In this document: positions 1-10,600 of the stretch, piece after piece
How positions within the stretch are numbered: the stretch's first letter is position 1
Layout: the number at the start of each line of letters is the position of its first letter
Assembly: GCF_000485595.1 (NCBI RefSeq)
Contig: NW_014577219.1
Coordinates: 99,583 to 135,732, forward strand
DNA length: 36,150 nt
Reading direction: 5' to 3'
Origin: Priapulus caudatus
Taxonomy: Eukaryota > Priapulida > Priapulimorpha > Priapulimorphida > Priapulidae
The notes under the pieces: model-generated
Database searches by the model: none
The model's input: the letters and a program-made list of their open reading frames with translations, nothing else
What the model was told of the DNA's origin: nothing
Position numbers and translations under genes: made by a program

Positions 1-220
1 GGGTACGATTGTTTATAAGTCGGTTGGGGCATATTCATTACTGAATATGTAGGGGTGGGCATCGCTGGGATGAGAGAACGACAGCAAAACTCTTTCCTGT
101 GATTGAGGAAAAAGCTGCAATCGGTAATGACACACAATGAGCGTGCCAGCATGCAAACATAAACGTGTGAATTTCATTGCGATTTTACATGTACTGTATT
201 TACTTGTGTATAAGTATAAT

Positions 221-265
221 CAAAAGTAGATAATAACAACATAAGATTGTTATTATCTACTCTTG
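221..265. mobile_element. 45-bp palindromic mini-element with 7-bp target-site duplication
   Basis: CAAAAGTAGATAATAACAA on the left is mirrored by TTGTTATTATCTACTCTTG on the right with a seven-base loop. GTATAAT flanks it on both sides (214-220 and 266-272). A second member of the same family is at 24876-24934. Confidence 0.75.
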
Positions 266-279
266 GTATAATTCATGTA

Positions 280-435
280 TATTATAAGTCTCACCCCATA
301 TTTTGCATTGAAAAGTTGGTACAAACATTGGTACATTAACAAGATTTTTTAGCCTCGTCTATAAGTCGCACCTCCTGATTTTTTTTATTGAAATTGTGTA
401 CAAAAAGCGCGGTTTATACACAAGGAAATACGGTA
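280..435 (-). repeat. Old DNA-transposon-like repeat (TACCGTATTTCC family)
   Basis: On the minus strand it reads TACCGTATTTCCTTGTGTAT and then repeated TATAAGTCGCACC/GACTTATAGACG-like words. Many animal genomes carry dispersed non-autonomous repeats of this style. Exact family not determined. Confidence 0.4.
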
Positions 436-540
436 TATATACTGTAAGCGTAATACACACGCACGCACGCATGCAAACGCGCGTGCAGACGCATGCCTAT
501 GTGCGAGTCTATATGCACGCAGGGAATACTGGCAAAAATA

Positions 541-660
541 TCAGGAGTGTATAATATATATATATATATATCTACATCTATCTATATATGTTATATATGT
601 ATATATATCTATTTATATATCTATATATATAATATAGATCTCTATATTATACACTCCTGA
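541..660. mobile_element. 120-bp palindromic element with TA-rich interior
   Basis: TCAGGAGTGTATAATA at 541-556 is mirrored by TATTATACACTCCTGA at 645-660, and TA dinucleotides border both ends, as expected for a Tc1/mariner-type MITE. The interior is an AT microsatellite. Confidence 0.55.
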
Positions 661-899
661 TAATATGATATGCACTGAACCAAAAGAGGACATTAACGGC
701 TCATAGATTGCACAAGTAAAATTCGGACAAGTAAAAATTGCTTCTTGTTGCCCGACAGGACAACCAGATCTGAAAATAAGCGTCGAGGCCTGAGTTGTTT
801 CTTCGATGAGCAAATATATCCTTGATACATATTTTTACAGTTTTATTTTCAAAGCTAACGTTCAGTTAAAGTTTAGTGAGTTATTTACTGACGTTTTTA

Positions 900-987
900 C
901 AGTAATTAGTGACATATGTCAAGTCAGGGAGTCCGACAGTAAATGAGGGAGTATTTGACTCCGGACTCACGTTAATTTCGCACCCTG
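900..987 (-). mobile_element. Fragment of a CAGGG-ended element
   Basis: Read on the minus strand from 987: CAGGGTGCGAAATTAACG, then a body with GGACTCCCT-type repeats. Another fragment at 2501 shares the same end and the GGGAGTCC motifs in the body, so both belong to one family. Confidence 0.5.
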
Positions 988-2500
988 ATACATTACACTA
1001 CACGATCAAGATCAAATGCATGGTATTGTAAGCATTGTTTAGATATGCTATCTAACCCTGCAACCCTATGCCATAGGGCAAAACTTCTTGTGCTTAGTTA
1101 GGTAAACTATAACTTCCTACTGTTTGAACTTTTTAAAATAAGTCACACTGTATAGATTTACCTTATATTAGAGGGCAGCGGTTATTATATTGATAATAAA
1201 CTGGTTTGTCGTTATACTTCTCCCATAAATTCAACCCGTCTTAGTGAGATATAAGAAATGTTGTTAAAAAGTGAGCATTAAAATTAAAATTAAATTTTGA
1301 CCCCCCTGGTAGTGGAGTTAACATGAGCAGCAGCTGCAGCAACATTCACCACAGTATTTGCTTACAGTTCCTGGAAAACATACATAACAGTTTTATGTCA
1401 GGCATGATAGTAATTACGTGTACTATGTCCCAATGATTTTGCAGCATTTCCAGTACCACGAGCCACAATGCAGTTAGTTTCAATCTTATTGCATACCCAC
1501 GTTATTGGCAGCGTATTTCTGGGAAATGCGTATATGCGTATATGGGAAAAAAATTTCCTGCTGGTAGCTAGAGATGTCCAATAGTAATGTGTTTTAGATA
1601 GTCAATTAGTCGTACAGCAAACACTAATGTAGTCCTGCACATCTGTGATATGTGCTGGTGCAAGTGACTCATCGAATATGGACCTCTATGTTTTGGTTTC
1701 AATTTGACTGAAACCAACAGGCTGAGCAGTCAACTGCTATTCCTGTAATTTCAGGACGTGTGAGGAAAAGCTACTCGGTGTGACTCATACTACATATTCA
1801 ACACCAAATTATGCCTTGCTTCTGAAAATCTGTCTTCACTTGGGATTCGTACTTTCTCAATTACTTTAAACTAACTTTCCTTGCTTGCATGTGGTTATGC
1901 TATAGCTCTGGTGATATACTGGTATGTGACGGACAAGTGTATTACAGGTTCGAAGTGGGAGGTGCAAACATCCTGTAAACCATTATGAGAATGTATTTTT
2001 CTTTACGAACACATACTATATAGATCCTAGTTTGCGGTGGAGTTTTACAATTCAGCTGTACTGTTGGTGGTGTTGTTCTAGCTAAAAGCAAATTAGGAGC
2101 AGGAGAGCAAAGTTAAATCAAGAAAACAAATAAGGCTGAAATTCTTTTTGCATGTATCATCGGGTAGGGGTTGGAGTGATAGAAGCCAGCGATGCGGTGA
2201 TTGTCTGTAAACATCACAGCCTATGGGAGGCATTCCTCATCCAACGAAGCACTCCAACCAACTGCATTGAGTTATTTACGTGGTGCTGAGGCTTAGGTAC
2301 TGTTTGAGGGCAATTCGCATTTTAAGTATTCTTTCAAGCAGCTTCGAAAAGAGTTTACTTGCAGGTGAAACTGATAAACAAATGTAATTACTCTACTGAC
2401 TCAAAGCTCACAGGGCAAAACTGTTAGTCAAATCGGGTGCATATTTTGTTCAGATCGATGCATAAATTTAAATACGTACGTGCAATAGTACATCTAGTTA

Positions 2501-2605
2501 CAGGGATAGAAATTAACTTTTCAACAAGGGAATCTAATGGACTCCCTGCTCTCAAAAAGAGGGAGTCCACAGCAAAATGAGGGAGTCCGCAGTCTACAGT
2601 TCAAA
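2501..2605 (+). mobile_element. Fragment of a CAGGG-ended element
   Basis: Starts CAGGGATAGAAATTAACT and carries three GGGAGTCC or GGACTCCC motifs. It is related to the fragment at 900-987 in opposite orientation. Other end not identified. Confidence 0.5.
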
Positions 2606-2871
2606 ATTAAAGATATTAACAATAACGCATGCATGTGCTTATTTTGAAGATTCATGCAGTTGCACGTCTGGCAATATTTTTTGACATTTGCTGAAAAAAA
2701 TACGGTAATTCTGCGAGGCCGTGCTCTGGAACGAACTAGTTAGTATATATATATATATATATATATATCAATAATAACAAATATCTACATGAGAATAAAG
2801 ACTGTAAATGCAATCCACATTATAAAACACATCTGCAAGGTATTATCGAGACGTTTCACATATAAACGTAC

Positions 2872-3315
2872 GTATGTCAGCTCTCTGTTCCTGCGGTAAT
2901 GTCACCTGTGGTCGTGACACTAGCTTCATCAACGTAGTTGCCGCTAACAGCTGTGCATATGAAGACTAGAAAAACAAGCCCTTATATCAACAATAATATT
3001 GTCTTCGCTCATTCGATACAAAAACATTAAACAAACTTTACAAATCGTTTCTTTTGCAAAAACATTTCACAGCATCCTTATCGGCTAGTAATCGTTTTGA
3101 TCCTGAGAATGATGATGGACACCGACAAACATTCGACCTGCGTGACCTCTGCGTGACCTTTGTTCACTCACACTCTCTCGCTCCAGCAGGATTTGGCATT
3201 TCGATAAGCAGTCAGGCGAATTTGTGAACTCGATGAGCGCTTTTTCCGCCTGGGTGCGCTGAGATGCGTCCGTTGTTTCGTACAGCTGCTTACACAGAAC
3301 CTCCAGCTGAACAAC
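2872..3315 (-). pseudogene. Ectopic copy of XPO7 exons 2 and 3
   Basis: A second copy of XPO7 exon 2 (3315-3172) and exon 3 (2965-2872) with the intron between them, downstream of exon 12 of the same gene. It belongs to a copied segment, about 2769-3317, that matches 9439-9987. By eye there are eight substitutions over about 549 bp, all outside the two exons, which are identical. The copy starts at a (TA)n microsatellite and ends just beyond the exon 2 acceptor, where an ATTACAATATC-type repeat begins. Exon 12 ends in phase 2 and exon 2 starts in phase 0, so splicing it in would shift the frame. It may be a real duplication, a tandem paralogue or a misplaced allele. Confidence 0.8.
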
Positions 3316-3317
3316 CT

Positions 3318-3540
3318 ACAATTACAATATCATTACAATATCATTACAATGTAATTCCAATATCATTATACATTATAGAAGCCTCATATACCATTGCACA
3401 TCATAGAATAATCAAATGCCATTACCCATCGTAGAATAATTAATTATCATTACACATTGTAGAATCATCAAATATCATTAAGCATCGTAGAATCATCAAA
3501 TATCATTAAGCATCAATCATAGAAATGTTAAGCATCGTTT
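3318..3540. repeat. Degenerate AT-rich tandem repeat
   Basis: Begins exactly where the copied XPO7 exon 2 acceptor ends, with ATTACAATATC repeats. It passes into 28-35 bp units containing AATATCATTAAGCATC and GTAGAATCATCA. Confidence 0.7.
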
Positions 3541-4666
3541 CATGTGGAAATGTCACAGAAATGCATTATTATGCAATCACTGTTCGGTTTATTCTATAAA
3601 ATATTATAAATATGTCATTCGTCCTAATATTTGCAATGAAAATCGAGTATAATTAAAAGCAACTTGCTACTCCCTAACAGTTATCATCGTAAAAGAACAA
3701 GTCTGCTTTTGTTAGATGTTTGTTTCCGATCATACTGATCGAAATGTTGTGGTTTTTAGTATCGAATATTGTAGATGATATCGCATTAGCTTTCAGAATT
3801 ATTCATATTAAACTCCTGATATTATCCTAAAAATATATAAATGCAGAAACATGGCATGGATTATTCAGTTTGTCCCTATTTAATAATATATTAAGTATTT
3901 AACCCTGATTTTGTATTCTACCAACAGTGCAACAATGACACCGGATTATACTGAAGATGCCTCTACTTCATTACCAATGCCAATTTCAATTCCAATTACA
4001 ATTAAATTATCAGTTTCCCAATACTGAAAATAACTAGACTTATAGTTTGTATCCTCACAGAATATAGCAATGGTAACTATTATGAATCAAGCCATGTCTA
4101 TACACTAGTGATATCACGATCATCACTTATACTCGATCATCGGTTGAACAGTGGCTCGAACCAAGCGCTTGGTTATCAAAATCCATAATCGATTTCATCG
4201 AAAAAAAAGAAAAAAAAATTCGAAAAAGTGATGAGAATCAGAGATATCATCGCTACTATACAAGTTATCCTTTATTAACATACATGTTTTATACACACAG
4301 TAGTAAACAGTGCAAAACAAACAGTAAACAAGGCTAAACAAGCACATACATGCACACGACATTACGCACACGCAGGCATTCAACACCCTGAGTAACCGAT
4401 TGTAACCGATCATCGGTTACTTGGGTCCAACTGATGATCCATTACGAAATTACAACCGATTGACAACACTACTAAACACTCAGCACGCACTAGCACACCC
4501 TATCGGGCAATATATGTGACATGTTACATATAACACATATTCTGTCCGCTAGGTGGCGCTACAAGGCAGGAATAACTTTTTTAAATCAAATCGTTTTGAA
4601 ACATGAATATTACCCAAAATACATTATAATACTGACAGCACGAGTGAGGTCACTGGTATTACTTAC
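3541..4666. other. AT-rich non-coding sequence downstream of XPO7 exon 12
   Basis: No exon recognised on either strand. There is a short purine run near 4201-4220 and repeated ACCGATCATCGGTTAC-like words at 4130-4460. Presumed XPO7 intron 12. Confidence 0.5.
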
Positions 4667-7600
4667 CGCAGCACAACAGTTACAGACTCTAATCGAGATG
4701 TAACGTAAGCCTTTGTCACTTCCGGCGTGTAGGTTTCCAAGAGATGAGGTTCGGAAGCTTTCACGTATGGGACGGATGCGACCATTCGCTGCCACAGTGA
4801 CAACAAGTAGTGTACGCTGTTTGGTGAGAAACTCCACATCTGCGGGAAAAGAAAAATTCAGCTAATTATCCACGAGGGCTATAGCACAACAAATTCTAGC
4901 TATTCAAAGAAATGTCGCATCGTCGTGTTTCCGCCGTCACTAGTTACTCTACAACTGGACTTTTCTTTTCTTCACCTGCTTAAAGTCTTGGCGAAAATCT
5001 TCCGAACCATAATACATAATATACTGTATTGGGCCAGACACAATTAGCGTTACGGAATGCAAGGCACCAGCCAAAAAACACCAAGCGGACAGCAAAATTT
5101 GCTTACACACCACAAACATTTAGCGGCATACAGTTATACAAGTACGGCCTACTTATTCAGTAATCTTTAGCTTTGCGCAGTGGCAGTATCCTAGCCAATG
5201 AGGTTTATCCGAGGCGGGATTATTGCTAGTTGAAAACTTTTCCCAATACCCCGCGGGCACGACCTGAAATATGGTCGGGTCTCGCAATTTCTGATCGCTC
5301 CTAAGGGAGCACAAAACTCAATCAAAAATATGAAATCTATTAACCTGCAAGCATGCTTGATCATTAACATTTTATTGATTGCAGATATTCACGTTTTTGC
5401 GCATTTGCATGTTTACCAAGAATTGTGTGGAAAACTGTTCCTACAGTCCTATGAGATTGTGGTTACACAACATTAAACAAGTTATGGATTTTTGTATACA
5501 GGTACTTTTTAATTAATTAATAAATGTAGGCATATTCAGTATATTATATTTAGCTAGTAGTGTGACAGGGAGGGATGTCATTAATAATAAGTCATATCCA
5601 AAATATTATAGCAAAGATGTGTGTGCTGGTTAAACACAAGCTACAATAATAAAATATGATAGATATGTTAGGAAATGCAGCTCCCACTCAGTTAAACCCG
5701 ATTACCTAATTTCAGTGCCCATTACTTTTCTTGTGGCCATCTATTGAACCTAGCACAAAATAGCATATAGTATATTAACCATCACTAACCTAACAAACTA
5801 ATTTCACTAACCTGTAGAGTGGTTATGGTAAACTCGGCCACCAGCTTAATGATTTCTGGATAGTTTTCAACCTTTACTAGCTCCCCAAGTTGGTAGTTGG
5901 ATTTCAGTCTTGCCAGCAAACGACAAAACTCGTGATAGTTGTTGGGATCAGAAAGACTCTATAAAAGTACAAATACATATAGATACAGATCATATGCATA
6001 GGTAAACTAAGCAAATATAACCAACGTAAATGACACATTATCCATATAATTATTCTCCAATTAAATTAAATAAGCAAAAATGTTGAACAAGACCAATTTT
6101 GCACCATCATGAATCTCACTATGCAAATTAAACCCTTCTTAAAATCCATCTTAAATTACTATTAGTGCCTCTCCTGTCCTGGCAGTTTAAGGTCGTGTAT
6201 ACCTGTGGGTTTCCAAGAATGGCTTTCACTCCTAAGACAAGACGTGCTAAAAACTTGGCCCTCTCCTCACTATTGAACAACGACCGGCGTATGGATGCAA
6301 TCAGTACCAGACAAGACAGTGCCTAAGAGGAAAAACAAAAGCTGTGTGATGCAGAGAAATCACACATCTAACCAACTGCAAGATTTTATCATATATAGCA
6401 ATGACAAAAATGGTGGTCAGAACGGCTATTGACGATGATGGCACTAACTAGAGGCGACAGAACGTTTTTTTAAACGTGCAATAAATCACGGACAACGGAA
6501 GTTAAGTAAGTGAAAAGTGAAAAGCGCAGTGAAAGTTGTGAGCAGTTACGTAGTGTTATAGGCGATACCACTTACCAGCGGAGAGAGGGAAGGTGGCAGC
6601 TGAGCGTAGAGGTCAAAGAAAAGCTGGGTTGTTGAGAAATCAAGAAACGCTGCAACACAAAGTGCACCAAACTGAGCGATACAACGCAGCAGCATAGCTC
6701 TTGCGCAGGCAAACTCAATAACAGAACAACAACACAGTGTAAGAATAAACAACATAAAACTGGGGGGAGGGGCAGGTGGAGGGGGCTCTAATAGCAAAAG
6801 CAGTTCAGTCCTTTGTTAACAGTCAACAAATCCATGTTTAACCCTCCTCTTGAGGATCAAAAGGTTATCAGACACTTGCTCTTCGCACGTCAGCGGAAAG
6901 TAGATTTCACGGTCCTTTCAATAAAGTGATAAAAATGGTAGGTCAGCGCTGAAACAAAAAAGTTTTGCACTCGGTCCGTTAGACCATGTCCTCAGAAAAT
7001 GTCTAAAATATTAAGAGCGTAGGTCGAGCCGTTGAGATTTGTGCCGCAATTCCGTATTTCCTCCTATTCCTTAAGTTAAGGGGGAAATATTCCCCCTCCA
7101 TTAACACATCTTGACCTTTGACCTTTGACCCTTAAATTCGACATCTCGATTCCTTTTCGCAATCCCCCCCCCCCTCCGACGTCCCGAATATCAAGATCGT
7201 ACGTCGCGCGGTTAAGATTTGTGCCGTAACTGTTGACGCACGGACGGACATTCATGCGATTCTACAAGCTGCATCTGACTTTGTCAGCTGAGCTAAAAAC
7301 AGAATGTAATCGGTGAATTTCGCAAGCTACAAATATTAATACGCTTGCTCTCTCTGCAACCTCCGTGAATGAGAATTATGCATCGAGTCACCTGCCCCGC
7401 TGTACCTGGTTTCCAGCATGTCGGTATCTGTACCGTGCACAGGTCATCTGAAGAGTCGTCCTGGGCCGTGCCGATGAAATCAAACGTGAGACAGTTGTGG
7501 GCTAGTCGCAGCAGCTGCGTCATTAACCCGTGCTGAAATCAAGCAAACAATTATACACCATTCACACAGTAAATGATTGCTACTATTTACGTATATCTGC

Positions 7601-10600
7601 ATTTCATGCTTTCACCATGCGAGCAACAAAGCCTGCGAGCCCAAGTCCACAACGTGAACTTGCACTGGGAACAACATATTTATTTATTTTTTATATATCA
7701 TATCTATTTGACTATATATATAGCTGATATAACACTATAGGCCCTTTCTTAGTAGCAATACCCTGAACATTAGATGCAAATGTCAATGCACCGTATTCAT
7801 TTTACAAAATCACAAGGACTAAAACATCATTCCTACATAAAATCTCTGCTGAAAGAGGTTACCTTGCTCTCGTGGTTTAAATCTATGTTGATGTCTTTCC
7901 AACTCTCGAGAGCTGTACGGAGCAGAGTGCAGGAGAGTTGGAATATGTGGTAAAGCTGCGTGTCACGAAAGCTTGACGCAATCTTTCTGTGTTTGATTAG
8001 CGACCGGTTCGCTTCCGACTGCAAGATGTCATAGAATCCTCATTTACACACTCACTCGTACAGTTTTCGATCAAGCGTGTGACGTGTGGAACATCTATTG
8101 TTCACAAATTCTTTACTGATACGTGTGTTACACGCCGTAGCCTGTAACCCGCTAATTAAATATTTGTTGGTTAATACAGCTCACCAACGTTAATTAGAAT
8201 AATGTTCCTTGTCAATGTTAGACAGTTATACTAAGAATTTTGTACAGGGGAGAGATTGTGATCCGCTAGGGGACGGGTCTGATTGGCTAATTTTGTCTCT
8301 TATTTATTTTATTTTTTATTATATTTGGCTAATTTTGTTTTATTTTAGAATTAGGGATAGGGTTAGGGTTAGGGTTAGGGTTAACTGATTTCTATATCCA
8401 CAACTTATTTCTATATTCACTATCTCTCACCTGAGACCTATACTAAACGCTGCAAGATTTTCTGAAGCCACTATGTACACTATGTACTATGTATACTGTT
8501 GTCGTTATGTACTCTTTCATAATGAATGGTATATAGTTATTTGTTACCTCTGTTATTTGGTTCATTTCTTGTACTAGCTGAGCGAGGATTTGCACACCAA
8601 TGATGCAATGGTCGACCGATCCCTGAAAAGTGAAACATTGCATTTCGTGATAAAACATTCCTAGTTTCGTCAAATCCATATATTTTTTATATTTATAACG
8701 ACCTTTATTTCCAAAGGTACATATATATTGTACAATTCATTTGACACAAATCCATATATTTAAGTGCTAAGCTGCATCAGTTATACTAGTAATAAATTTC
8801 ACATCACTGTATCCAGTTACTTCAGACTAAAAATTTACATTTTTATAAAATAGATGATATAAATAGATAGAACTAAACTATACTAAAAATATATAAATAC
8901 GACAAATTTTCTTTTGCACATGAAGATTAATCACCTGTAAAAATTTCGTCACATCACCAGTTACGTGTCGGAAAACGTACGTTTCCTTGTTTGTATCAAA
9001 CCACCCTACTTTTGCCAGTCTTGCATAGAGCTGTAAAGTAGCATGAACACCGCAAAATCATTAGGAATGTTCACATTAATCAAATGTATTTACACCTAAT
9101 TATATTTATATACATTTATATTTATATATACAATTATATATATTTGTAATAATATGTTAGGTGTAATATATATTTACACCTGATCAAATACTCTAAAAAA
9201 TTAATTCTTTTACTGTGGATATTGAACAATTTTCCTGATAGACATACCTGAACAATTGCTTGTGTCACAAAACTTGCAAGTTTAGGTCTATTCCCCAAAT
9301 AATTCAGAATGTAGTCACCTAAATGTAAGGTAATGTAATTGTAACATGCGCTGACACATTTTTATCATAATGTAACTGTTTTCAAAACCCAATATATGAC
9401 AAAAAATAATTATATATTATATATATATATATATATATCAATAATAACAAATATCTACATGAGAATAAAGACTGTAAATGCAATCCACATTATAAAACAC
9501 ATCTGCAAGGTATTATCGAGACTTTTCACATATAAACGTACGTATGTCAGCTCTCTGTTCCTGCGGTAATGTCACCTGTGGTCGTGACACTAGCTTCATC
9601 AACGTAGTTGCCGCTAACAGCTGTGCATATGAAGACTAGAAAAACAAGCCCTTATATCAACAATACTATTGTCTTCGCCCATTCGATACAAAAACATTAA
9701 ACAAACTTTACAAAGCGTTTCTTTTGCAACAACATTTCACAGCATCCTTATCGGCTAGTAATCGTTTTGATCCTGAGAATGATGATGGACACCGACAAGC
9801 ATTCGACCTGCATGACCTCTGCATGACCTTTGTTCACTCACACTCTCTCGCTCCAGCAGGATTTGGCATTTCGATAAGCAGTCAGGCGAATTTGTGAACT
9901 CGATGAGCGCTTTTTCCGCCTGGGTGCGCTGAGATGCGTCCGTTGTTTCGTACAGCTGCTTACACAGAACCTCCAGCTGAACAACCTACGATAGAACAAC
10001 ACACAACTCGTACACAGAACCTCCAGCTGAACAACCTACGATAGAACAACACACAACTCTTACACAGAACCTCCAGCTGAACAACCTATGACAGAACAAC
10101 ACAACTCTTACACAGAACCTCAAGGTGAACAAGCGGCGACAGAATAACATGCATATCTTACACAGAACTTCCAGGTAAACAACCTACGACAGAACAACAC
10201 AAATTTCCGACAAATGCATTTTGTACAGTTGCCTGAGAACTCATTCTCATTAATTTTCCGCAAACGTTTTACGTGTTCAGAGTGATGTGATTTGCAAGGC
10301 ACACAGCAGCCATTTATACCTGCAAAATTCACGTGCTTTCTCCTACTAGCATGTGCAGAGTTTCTTACACATAAGAGGCACAGTGGCGCACCACCATTGT
10401 CAAATTTAACAGTGCCGTTGTGAAAATGCTCTAAGACATTCACATTTTTAAAATTTTGCTGGGAGAGACCCCTCAGAACCCTCCCTCTTTCCCCCTGCGT
10501 CCGCGTGCAGCGTCCGCCTTTGAATCCATCATGCGTGTTTTTTCCCAAACTGGCCATTACCTCCTTTGTCTTATTTTCCCTCAAAAGAAACCCTGATGTG

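Larger units (their letters stand above)
1..2768. other. Non-coding left flank
   Basis: Apart from the small elements listed separately and a (TA)n tract at about 2743-2768, I see no exon or RNA gene. XPO7 exon 13 and later exons were looked for on the minus strand and not found. Confidence 0.6.

Noticed and set aside
8351-8383. Telomere or chromosome-end signal
   Set aside because: Only about five TTAGGG units inside an XPO7 intron.
10120-10584. 154-codon minus-strand open frame (and related frames at 13098-13558)
   Set aside because: The equivalent in the second allele is frame-shifted, no domain is recognisable, and it overlaps the acceptor VNTR inside XPO7 intron 1.
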